From contig NZ_CP010836.1 in the NCBI RefSeq assembly GCF_000935025.1, forward strand, positions 2,976,001 to 3,040,000: a stretch of 64,000 bases of DNA, in the 5' to 3' direction. The notes under the pieces were generated by a model. That model saw only the letters and a program-made list of their open reading frames with translations. It was not told where the DNA came from and did not search any database. This document shows, piece by piece, positions 17,299-24,867 of this stretch; within the stretch, counting starts at the first letter, position 1, and the number at the start of each line of letters is the position of its first letter. Origin of the DNA: Sphingomonas hengshuiensis. GTDB lineage: Bacteria; Pseudomonadota; Alphaproteobacteria; Sphingomonadales; Sphingomonadaceae. The position numbers and the translations under genes were made by a program.

Positions 17299-18396
17299 TT
17301 GCTCTCGACCCTCAAAAATGCCTGGTATGCGGCAGCCTATTCGCACGAGATCAGTGACGCCCCGCTGGCGCGGACGCTGATCGAGCAAAAGATCGTGCTG
17401 TTCCGCGGCAGCGACGGCACGCTCGGCATGATCGCCAATCGCTGCCCGCACCGTTTCGCCTCGCTTTCCGCCGGACGGCAGATCGACGATACGCTCGAAT
17501 GTCCCTACCACGGCCTGCGCTTCAATCGGCAGGGTGAATGCGTGTTCAATCCGCATTCGAAGAACCATGGGCCGCTGCGCGCCGCCGATATCCGTTCCTG
17601 GCCGATAATGGAGCGGTACGGCATCGTCTGGTTCTGGCCCGGCGACCCCGCACGGGCCGATCCCACGGCGCTACCGACGATCGACTTTCTCGAAAAGCCC
17701 GATGAATATGCCGTGGTGCGCGGCATGCTGCATGTCCGCGGCCATTATGAGCTGGTGGTCGACAATCTTCTCGACCTGAGCCACGCCGCCTTCATCCACC
17801 CGCAGTTCAGCGGCGGGAACTATACCCCCGAGCAATTGCTCGCCGCAACCAAGCAGAAGCTCGAGCGCCGGGAGCGATCGATCGTCAACCATCGGCTTCG
17901 CAGCGGGCTTGGCCCTTCCTCGGCGCATGTCCGGCTTTTCGGCATGGACCCGAACGTACCCGTCAACACCGATACGACGATGACCTGGCACCCGCCGGCG
18001 ATGCTGGATTTTGCGGTCGGTAGCTGGGAAGTCGACAAGCCCTGGGAGACCGGGGTGCACATCCCGCAGCTCCACTTCATCACCCCCGAAACCGAATTCA
18101 CCTCGCACTATTTCTTCGTCAACGGCCGCAATCGCCGCCAGGACGAGCCCGAGATCGATCAGGCGATGCTCGACTTCTTCGACCTCGCCTTCGCCCGCCA
18201 GGACGAGCCGATGATCGAGATGGTTCAGGCCAATATGGGCGAGATCAGCGACATCAACGAACTTAACCCGATCCTGCTGCCGACCGATGCGGCGCCCGTC
18301 TCCGCACGCCGGATGCTCGCCGCGCTGATCGAGTCCGAACACGCCGCAAACGACGCGCCGGTTGCCTCTCTCGAAAAGGTCGTAGCGGCAATGTAA
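17299..18396 (+). CDS. Rieske non-haem iron oxygenase, VanA-type oxygenase component
   Basis: A 365-residue oxygenase of the vanillate O-demethylase/phthalate-type group. The Rieske [2Fe-2S] ligands are in RCPHRFAS and CPYHGLRF; the mononuclear iron region is NLLDLSHAAFIH. Likely reaction: O-demethylation or hydroxylation of an aromatic acid. I prefer TTG 17299 as start because GGAG (17289-17292) sits six bases ahead and LSTLKNAWYAAAYSHEI is the usual family N-terminus; GTG 17218 would add 27 unrelated residues and run into the operator. The ferredoxin gene precedes it. Confidence 0.88.
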   Translation: MLSTLKNAWYAAAYSHEISDAPLARTLIEQKIVLFRGSDGTLGMIANRCPHRFASLSAGRQIDDTLECPYHGLRFNRQGECVFNPHSKNHGPLRAADIRSWPIMERYGIVWFWPGDPARADPTALPTIDFLEKPDEYAVVRGMLHVRGHYELVVDNLLDLSHAAFIHPQFSGGNYTPEQLLAATKQKLERRERSIVNHRLRSGLGPSSAHVRLFGMDPNVPVNTDTTMTWHPPAMLDFAVGSWEVDKPWETGVHIPQLHFITPETEFTSHYFFVNGRNRRQDEPEIDQAMLDFFDLAFARQDEPMIEMVQANMGEISDINELNPILLPTDAAPVSARRMLAALIESEHAANDAPVASLEKVVAAM

Positions 18397-18426
18397 CGCG
18401 CGTTGACCTCATGGGATTGCTATAAT

Positions 18427-18440
18427 ATTGAGTATACAAT
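18427..18440. promoter_or_regulatory. Motif-A operator candidate upstream of the TAXI gene
   Basis: ATTG (18427-18430), AG, then TATACAAT (18433-18440). It directly follows TATAAT (18421-18426), so an operator touching a -10 element is plausible. The flank TATACAATCGCG recurs in variant form at 20209 and 45617. Confidence 0.5.
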
Positions 18441-18494
18441 CGCGACGAAGAAGCGCGGAGAGTTTGGCCGGATGGCCGCCGTGGGAGGTGTCGC

Positions 18495-19586
18495 GTGATC
18501 CGTAGGCTGTTGTTGGCACTGTGCCTGTCCGTCGCTGCAGCGGGGAGCGTTGCCGCCCAGCCTGCCTCGCCGCCACCCGCGCCGGGCGACGAGAGCCATT
18601 GGCAGGAAGTCGGCGCGACCGGCTTCGCCACCAAACGCCTCGTCCTCGCCTCGGCATGTGCCGAAGCCTGCCCCTGGGGGGAACTCGGCGAATTCGTCCG
18701 CGATGCGATGAAGCCCGCCGGCTATGAGATCATCCTGTGCCGCAACTGCAACCGGACTGAAGGCCCCCGCATCGTCGCCGAGGCGCGTTTCCCGCCGCCG
18801 CTTGTCGACGACGACCTGCGCCATGGCACCGTCAAGCGGATCAAGGCGCGGATCGATTTCGGGATCACCGAAGCGTCCATGATGAAATGGGCCTATGAGG
18901 GCAAGTTCATCTACGCCAAGGATGGCCCCTACCCCAATCTCCGGCTGATCGCCCGGATCGAGGATCCTACCTATCTGCTTGTCGCGGTAAAGCCGGGGCT
19001 GGGCATCACGAGCCTGGCCGAGATCCGCGAGCGCAGGCTGCCCGTCCGCATCCTGACCTGGATGCAGCCCAGCGAAGCGCCGGTGCTCGATTATTACGGG
19101 CTGGATCGCGAAAGCCTGAAAAGCTGGGGGGCGTCGATCGTCACGCCCAAGGACGTCACCGCGGAGACCCCGTTCGACGTGATCATCTCGAGCCTCGCCA
19201 GCCCTGCCAACAACCCGGAATCATCCTTCTGGACCAAGCTGACCGTCTATCACGATCTGGACTATCTCGAACTCCCCCAGGACCTTCGCGACCAGATGGT
19301 CGCCAAGGTCGACATGGTGCACACCGTCGCGCGCTGGGGAGTCCTGCCGGGTGTCGACCGCAACATCGCCAGCGTAGGCCGCTCGGGCGAAGTCGTCTTC
19401 GCGCGCGACGATATGCCCGACGACATGGCCTATGCCGCCGCCAAGGCGATCGACGAGAACCGCGGCGAGCTCAAATGGTTTGTCCGCCCCTATTCGATCG
19501 ATCCCAGGACCGTGGGCGACGGCAAGGGCGTGCCGCTCCATCCGGGCGCCGCACGCTATTATCGCGAGAAGGGATATATCAAGTGA
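18495..19586 (+). CDS. Periplasmic solute-binding protein of the TAXI/TRAP type
   Basis: A 363-residue exported protein: the signal peptide ends SVAAQ; the mature part has the two-lobed binding-protein look of TAXI-family receptors (LVLASACAEACPWGELGEFVRDAM, DFGITEASMMKWAYEG, YPNLRLIARI, LAEIRERRLPVRILTW, IDENRGELKWF). TAXI receptors normally deliver carboxylates to a TRAP permease, yet no TRAP membrane gene is near. GTG 18495 has GGGAGG six bases upstream. The stop overlaps the start of the next DoxX-like gene (TGATG), so the two products are probably made together. Confidence 0.65.
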   Translation: MIRRLLLALCLSVAAAGSVAAQPASPPPAPGDESHWQEVGATGFATKRLVLASACAEACPWGELGEFVRDAMKPAGYEIILCRNCNRTEGPRIVAEARFPPPLVDDDLRHGTVKRIKARIDFGITEASMMKWAYEGKFIYAKDGPYPNLRLIARIEDPTYLLVAVKPGLGITSLAEIRERRLPVRILTWMQPSEAPVLDYYGLDRESLKSWGASIVTPKDVTAETPFDVIISSLASPANNPESSFWTKLTVYHDLDYLELPQDLRDQMVAKVDMVHTVARWGVLPGVDRNIASVGRSGEVVFARDDMPDDMAYAAAKAIDENRGELKWFVRPYSIDPRTVGDGKGVPLHPGAARYYREKGYIK

Positions 19587-20209
19587 TGCACCGGCCCTTG
19601 TCGATCGCGTTCATCCTGCCGGCGGCTCTCGCCACCGCGATCGCCTTCTATCTGCTCGCCTTCGCCAATTTCGGCACCTTCATCTTCTTCGGCCTCCCGA
19701 TCCTGGTGGGCGTAGCGTCTGCGCTCGTGCTTTGGCGCATGGACCCCAGGCGTACCTCCGCCGACCACATCACCGATGCGCTGCGCATCTATTACGGACT
19801 ACACCTGATCTGGTCGTGCTACCGCTACTGGTTCACCGGTGGCCAGCCCGCGGTACCGCATCCGATCGGCGGCCCGTTCATAGACTCGCTGGTAGCGATG
19901 GGAATGTTCCCGGGCATCAAGACGCTGGAGGGACTGATCGGCATACTCCTGCTCGCCAACCGGTTCGTTCCGCTGGCGCTGGTGATGGAAGTGCCGACGA
20001 GCTTCACGATCTTCTATCTGAACGTCGTGATCGTCGGCGCGCCACGTCAGCTGCTGACCGGACCGCTGGAACTCGGCGTCAACTGCGCGCTGCTGCTCGC
20101 CTATTTCCGTTACTACCAGCCCTTCCTCGTGGCGCGCACCGTCGCCGCGCCCCCCCGGTTTCTGGCGCGCAGCCAGTTGGACGACCCGGCGCCTAGCCGC
20201 CCGCAATAA
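19586..20209 (+). CDS. DoxX-like integral membrane protein (copy A)
   Basis: A 207-residue protein with about five hydrophobic helices and short charged loops. Landmarks are FFGLPILVGVAS, LHLIWSCYRYW, GGPFIDSLVAMGMFPGIKTLEG, LLANRFVPLALVMEVPT and LTGPLELGVN. These recur almost word for word in the protein at 27856, and the NRFVPL core recurs in those at 24340, 33947 and 39488. The family function is not known; DoxX proteins are linked to thiosulfate:quinone chemistry and redox control, but that cannot be carried over here. Translation is coupled to the TAXI gene (TGATG at 19584-19588). Confidence 0.75.
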   Translation: MHRPLSIAFILPAALATAIAFYLLAFANFGTFIFFGLPILVGVASALVLWRMDPRRTSADHITDALRIYYGLHLIWSCYRYWFTGGQPAVPHPIGGPFIDSLVAMGMFPGIKTLEGLIGILLLANRFVPLALVMEVPTSFTIFYLNVVIVGAPRQLLTGPLELGVNCALLLAYFRYYQPFLVARTVAAPPRFLARSQLDDPAPSRPQ

Positions 20210-20267
20210 TATAATCGCGCAAATATCCCGGCGAACGATCGGGAAATGATCCAGCGGAAGGGAGACG

Positions 20268-21671
20268 ATGCAGAGTTCCGACACGGGCATGAGCCAAGGC
20301 GCCGCGCCGGCTTCGCGCGACCTGACCGACCTGATCGACCTATCGCCATGGAGCGGCTTCCAGAAAGCGATGCTGGCATGTTTCGCGCTGGTTTTCGCGG
20401 TCGACGGGCTCGCCAACCAGTCGCTTGGCATCGCGCTTCCTGCTTTGATCGCGGACTGGAGCACGTCGCGCGCGACCTTCGCGCCGGTGGCGGCGGCGAA
20501 CCTTGCCGGTGTCGCCTTCGGCTCGATCCTGGGCGGTCTGCTGGGGGATCGGATCGGACGGCGCTGGGCGCTGATCGGCGCAGTGCTCCTCTTCGGGCTG
20601 ATGACCGCAGCGTGCGCGCTGGTGCAGGACCCCACCCAGTTGATGGCCGTCCGCTTCATCGACGGCATCGGCATCGGCGCAGCCATTCCCAATGGCGCGG
20701 CGCTGATCTCCGAATTTACGCCCAGCCGGCGGCGCGGTCGCGCCATCGCGATCGGCATGGTCTTCATCCCGATCGGCGGCATCATCGCCGGGGGACTTGG
20801 GGCTTCGGTCTTGGAGGCGCTCGGCTGGCGGGCGATGTTCCTGGTTGCGGGATCGCTTCCGATCGCGCTGGCCGCGCTATTCCTGTTCGTACTCCCTGAA
20901 TCGCCAAGCTTCCTGCAGCGCGCCGGCAAGCATGACGAACTGGCGCGGCTGCTGGAGAAATGCCGGATCCGGCTCGAACCGAGCCAGCATTTCACGGCGC
21001 CGCGGGCGGCGAAGGGGATGATGGCGCCGCTTGGGCTTTTGCTGTCGGCCGACCTTCGGCACCGCACGCTGCTGTTGTGGGGCGGATTCTTCACCTGCCT
21101 CATGGCGTCCTACACGATCTTCAGCTGGGTCCCGACGATGCTCCATATGCTGGGGTTCGACCTGACCATGACCAGCCTTGGGATCACGGCGTTCCACGGC
21201 GGCGGCGTCATCGGCGCCTTGCTGAGCGGCATCGTGCTGGATCGCAAGGGATTCAGCACCACGCATATGGCACTTGCCGGCGGCGCTGCCGTGATCGCAG
21301 CAATCCTCGCCGGATTGCTGAGTCTCGACATTGTCGCGGTACTCGTCATCCTGCCGATGATGCTAATACTCGGCTTCTGCATCGCCGGGCTGCACAACAC
21401 GCTCTACACGCTGGCCGCCAACATCTACCCGACCGAAGCGCGCGCTACCGGCGTTGGTATAGCTTCGGCTACCGGCCGGCTCGGCGCAGTGCTGAGTTCG
21501 TTCACCGGCGTGATCTCGCTCGATCTGGGCGGGCCGCTGGCCTTTTTCGGCGTGGTCGCGGTGTTGCTGGCGCTGTGTGGCCTGTCGGGTGTCGCGGCCC
21601 GCGCCGGAGAACGCCGCAAAACCCTGGCGCATACATCCGCTGTTCCGTCGCATGCCGCCACCGGGAGCTGA
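20268..21671 (+). CDS. MFS aromatic-acid:H+ symporter (AAHS family), copy 1
   Basis: A 467-residue inner-membrane permease with 12 helices, of the PcaK/DdvK type. Markers are DGLANQSLGIALPAL in helix 1, GGLLGDRIGRRWALIG (MFS signature), RFIDGIGIGAAIPNGAALISEFTPSRRRG in helices 4-5 and YPTEARATGVGIASATGRLGA near helix 11. It should import a carboxylated aromatic. GGAAGGGAG precedes ATG 20268. The gene lies four bases before an esterase gene in the same direction, so esterase and importer are probably co-expressed. A paralogue is at 58892. Confidence 0.88.
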   Translation: MQSSDTGMSQGAAPASRDLTDLIDLSPWSGFQKAMLACFALVFAVDGLANQSLGIALPALIADWSTSRATFAPVAAANLAGVAFGSILGGLLGDRIGRRWALIGAVLLFGLMTAACALVQDPTQLMAVRFIDGIGIGAAIPNGAALISEFTPSRRRGRAIAIGMVFIPIGGIIAGGLGASVLEALGWRAMFLVAGSLPIALAALFLFVLPESPSFLQRAGKHDELARLLEKCRIRLEPSQHFTAPRAAKGMMAPLGLLLSADLRHRTLLLWGGFFTCLMASYTIFSWVPTMLHMLGFDLTMTSLGITAFHGGGVIGALLSGIVLDRKGFSTTHMALAGGAAVIAAILAGLLSLDIVAVLVILPMMLILGFCIAGLHNTLYTLAANIYPTEARATGVGIASATGRLGAVLSSFTGVISLDLGGPLAFFGVVAVLLALCGLSGVAARAGERRKTLAHTSAVPSHAATGS

Positions 21672-21675
21672 AGCC

Positions 21676-23160
21676 ATGACCCTTACCCACCACCTCCGCA
21701 CGGCGGGCGCATCGCTGATCGCGCTTGCCCTGCTCGCGTCCCCTGCGCTCGCGCAATCCCAGCCGACGGTACAGACTGAACAGGGCAAGATCCGCGGCAC
21801 CGCGGCGGACGGGGTCAAGCGCTTCTACGGTATTCCGTTCGCGACCGCTCCGGTTGGCGATCTGCGCTGGAAGGCGCCGATCGCAGCGCCCAGGTGGCAG
21901 CGCGAGCGCAGTGCCACTGCGTTCGGGCCCGCATGTTTCCAGGCATCGCCGCCCGATAGGCCCGCCATGCCAATGAGCGAGGACTGCCTGACGCTCAACG
22001 TCTGGGCGCCGGCGGAGGCCAAGGAACCGCTCCCGGTGATGGTCTGGATCCATGGCGGCGGCTATCTGGCCGGTGCGAACAGCGAACCGCAATTCGAAGG
22101 CAGCAATTTCGCGCGCCGCGGGGTCGTCCTCGTCACGATCAACTATCGCCTCGGCCCGCTCGGCTTCCTTGCCCATCCGGAACTGACCGAAGAGGCGTCG
22201 TACGGGGCATCGGGCAATTATGGCATCCTCGATCAGATCGCGGCGCTGAAATGGGTCCAGGCCAATATTGCGGCCTTCGGCGGCAATCCGGGCAATGTGA
22301 CGATTTTCGGCGAAAGCGCCGGTGCAGGCGCGGTTAACATCCTCCAGGCGTCGCCGCTCGCACGCGGCCTGTTCCATAAGGTCATCGGCGAGAGCACGTC
22401 GCAATTCGATCCCGACGGGGGGCTGGTAGGTCGCAAGGACATGCGCCAGGCCGAAGCGTATGGGAAAGCATTTGGTGAGAAACTGGGCGCGCCTTCGCTG
22501 GCCGCGCTCCGCGCGCTGTCGCCAGAGCAGATCTATTCGCAATTCACTTTCTTCTGGCCCACCGAGCTCGACGGCTATGTCCTGCCCGACCTGGTCTATC
22601 ATGTCTTCGCGCAGGGAAAGCAGAACGACGTTCCTACGCTGGTCGGCTCCAATTCCGACGAGGGCGGCACGATCAAAGTGCCCTGGGTAAAGCGCGACGA
22701 TACGAATGCGGCGACCTATGACAGGCTTTACGGCGGGCTGAGCGATCCGCTCCGCCAGTCCTCGACCGACGCCGTCCAATGGCAGATGCGCGTCTGGGCG
22801 CAGTTGCAGGCACGGACGGGCAAGCAGAAATCATGGCTCTACTGGTTCGATCAACCCTGGCCCGGTCGCAAGGCCGACGGCGCGTTCCACGGCAACGAGA
22901 TCGTCTACGTGTTCGGCACGCTGAATGCCGAGCAGCAGCCATGGGCCGATGAGGATCGGACGCTCTCGAACCTGATGACCGATTATTGGGTGAGCTTCGC
23001 GCGCGACGGCGACCCCAATGGCGCAGGGCTGCCGCAATGGCCGAACTACGATCCGGCCGCGCCACGTCTGATGCGGCTCGCACCCCGGCCCGGGGTGATC
23101 CCCACCCCTCGCGCCGAGGCCCAGGCCTTTCTCGACGCCTATTTCGAGGCCCGGCGCTAA
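21676..23160 (+). CDS. Exported type-B carboxylesterase
   Basis: A 494-residue alpha/beta hydrolase of the carboxylesterase B family with a signal peptide ending SPALAQ. It shows the oxyanion-hole motif VWIHGGGYLAG, the disulfide-type EDCLTLNVWAP, the nucleophile elbow TIFGESAGAGAV, and the acid-residue region GSNSDEGGTIKVP. Length is on the short side for the family. It would cleave esters of an aromatic acid in the periplasm before import by the adjacent symporter. The stop overlaps by four bases the stop of the convergent hydrolase gene. Confidence 0.88.
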   Translation: MTLTHHLRTAGASLIALALLASPALAQSQPTVQTEQGKIRGTAADGVKRFYGIPFATAPVGDLRWKAPIAAPRWQRERSATAFGPACFQASPPDRPAMPMSEDCLTLNVWAPAEAKEPLPVMVWIHGGGYLAGANSEPQFEGSNFARRGVVLVTINYRLGPLGFLAHPELTEEASYGASGNYGILDQIAALKWVQANIAAFGGNPGNVTIFGESAGAGAVNILQASPLARGLFHKVIGESTSQFDPDGGLVGRKDMRQAEAYGKAFGEKLGAPSLAALRALSPEQIYSQFTFFWPTELDGYVLPDLVYHVFAQGKQNDVPTLVGSNSDEGGTIKVPWVKRDDTNAATYDRLYGGLSDPLRQSSTDAVQWQMRVWAQLQARTGKQKSWLYWFDQPWPGRKADGAFHGNEIVYVFGTLNAEQQPWADEDRTLSNLMTDYWVSFARDGDPNGAGLPQWPNYDPAAPRLMRLAPRPGVIPTPRAEAQAFLDAYFEARR

Positions 23161-24317
23161 AGTCCGCGATCGGCCAGCCAGCCGGCGATCAGTTCGGCGA
23201 TCGCGTCGTTGTTGGTCTCGGTTGGAAAGCCATGGGTATTGCCGCTGATGCCGCGGTCGTCGAGCAACACCTCGTCTGCCGGAACGCCGGCCCATTTGAG
23301 GAACGCGGCGGTGCAATGGTCGTAGGCGGCGTGATAGGAAGCGCCTCCGGTCAGCACTATCACCGGGATCTTCGCGATGTTGACCAGCGTGCGCCGCGGG
23401 CCGGCGGGCAACCAGCAATCGGATCGGTCGGCGCGGCCGGAAGGCACGCTGCGGAGCGCACCGAAATCCTCCGTCTTCTCCACGGGGGGCGTGAACCGGA
23501 GCGGAGCATAGGTCAGGCCGAAGGGCCGCGCGACCGGGTCTCCAGGCGCGCCGAGCGGGGGCGTGTTGTAGAAGGGCGGGCCATTCGGCTCTGCCGCAAC
23601 GATCGCCTTGACCAAGCCCGGGCGCGCATCGGCAATCTGCCAGCCGGTCGTCCCCGCGCGCGAATGGGTCACCAGAATCGCGGGGCCGATGCGGTCGAGC
23701 AGGGCGGCGCCGGCCTCGCGGTCTATTGTGTCGACATAGGTGCTTAGCGCGACCGGATCGCGCGGTGCACCGAACGGCACTTCGATCGTCGAATGCCGGC
23801 CCCGCGCATTCTGTTCATAAGCAGGATCGCCCGCGCGGTTGACCCCGGGAAAGCGCGTGGCGGGCTTGGGCTTGGGTGGCGCCGCGATGGGGCCCCGGTC
23901 CGGCAACCGGCTTGGGGGCATCAGCTTGGGTCCGTCGACCGGTTCGTAATGCGGCGAACGGCCCAGTGTCGGCCGGTCGACGACATAGACTGCATAGCCC
24001 ATGCGCAGGAACAGAGTCGCCCATCCCTCGCGGCCATCGGGCGTGCTCCAGAAGCTCGCGCCGGTGGATGCGCCGCCGTGGAAGAAGATCAGCGGATAGG
24101 GATGCGTCTGCTTCGCCGGGATCTGATATTCGACATACATGGCATCGGCGACCACCATCCCGGTCGGTAGCGGGACCTCCCGGCCCCCGGCGTAGAAATT
24201 GCCCTGGCGCGCGATCACGAGCGGGGGCTTGGCCTCTTGCGCGAAGGCTGCAGGCAAGCCAGCCGCACACAGTGCAGCGGCGATCCCGGCGAGGCGGAAT
24301 GATGCACGGGGGGCCAT
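23157..24317 (-). CDS. Exported alpha/beta hydrolase
   Basis: A 386-residue protein with a clear signal peptide (AGIAAALCAAGLPAAFAQ). Core motifs are PLIFFHGGASTGASFW (oxyanion hole), LVTHSRAGTTGWQIA (nucleophile Ser in a HSRAG elbow) and GISGNTHGFPTETNN (His region). An insert between about residues 115 and 170 is rich in Pro and Lys. Likely an esterase on a bulky ester; no substrate is readable. It is last in a minus-strand set with the TonB receptor and the DoxX-like protein, so import and periplasmic hydrolysis appear linked. Confidence 0.78.
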   Translation of the reverse strand: MAPRASFRLAGIAAALCAAGLPAAFAQEAKPPLVIARQGNFYAGGREVPLPTGMVVADAMYVEYQIPAKQTHPYPLIFFHGGASTGASFWSTPDGREGWATLFLRMGYAVYVVDRPTLGRSPHYEPVDGPKLMPPSRLPDRGPIAAPPKPKPATRFPGVNRAGDPAYEQNARGRHSTIEVPFGAPRDPVALSTYVDTIDREAGAALLDRIGPAILVTHSRAGTTGWQIADARPGLVKAIVAAEPNGPPFYNTPPLGAPGDPVARPFGLTYAPLRFTPPVEKTEDFGALRSVPSGRADRSDCWLPAGPRRTLVNIAKIPVIVLTGGASYHAAYDHCTAAFLKWAGVPADEVLLDDRGISGNTHGFPTETNNDAIAELIAGWLADRGL

Positions 24318-24339
24318 TGGTTACTCCAAAAAGGCGCAA

Positions 24340-24858
24340 TCAGCGCCGCAATGCCAAGCTGAGATAGGTGATCGCAATCGCCGCGGCGAACCCGGCGATC
24401 GCCGCCAGAGCATGGCTCGGCACGGGCAGCCTTGCGTTGGCATGCACGGCAAGCATCGGACGATACCGCTCCAAATAGCCGAGCGACATGATTGCATTGA
24501 GCGCAATGATGATCACCGCCACGCCGACGCCGAAAGGCTTCCCATGTGATGCAGTGACGAAGGCGATCATCAGCGTGATCGGCCATGCCGCGACCACAGC
24601 CAGCGCGGCAAAGCGATTGGCGAGCAGCGCGACGCCGATCCCAACCTCAAGCGCCTTGACGACAGCCATCAGCCCGGCTGCGGCGATGGCGGGCACCAGG
24701 CCCGGCCCCGGCTGAATCGAACGATCGGGATAGAACTCAAACCAATAGTTCAGGCCGTGGAACAGGAACCAGCCGCCGTAGAGGAACTGGCACCCGTAAG
24801 CGAACCCGGTGAACGCCCGTAGGCGCTCACCGGTCTTCCCGTTTTCCGGAGGGGGCAT
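24340..24858 (-). CDS. DoxX-like integral membrane protein (copy C)
   Basis: A 172-residue protein with four to five helices: LYGGWFLFHGLNYWFEFYP, MAVVKALEVGIGVALLANRFAAL, ITLMIAFVTASHG and a C-terminal anchor AIAGFAAAIAITYLSLALRR. The order of motifs (FHGLNYW, then K.LE.G.ALLANR) matches the other DoxX-like proteins here, but this copy is the most diverged, with NRFAAL instead of NRFVPL. It sits nine bases after the TonB-receptor gene and 22 before the hydrolase gene. Confidence 0.75.
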   Translation of the reverse strand: MPPPENGKTGERLRAFTGFAYGCQFLYGGWFLFHGLNYWFEFYPDRSIQPGPGLVPAIAAAGLMAVVKALEVGIGVALLANRFAALAVVAAWPITLMIAFVTASHGKPFGVGVAVIIIALNAIMSLGYLERYRPMLAVHANARLPVPSHALAAIAGFAAAIAITYLSLALRR

Positions 24859-24867
24859 GTCAGTCGA

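Noticed and set aside
18403..18426. Sigma-70 promoter TTGACC / TATAAT before the TAXI gene
   Set aside because: The spacer is only 12 bases, well below the 16-18 needed.
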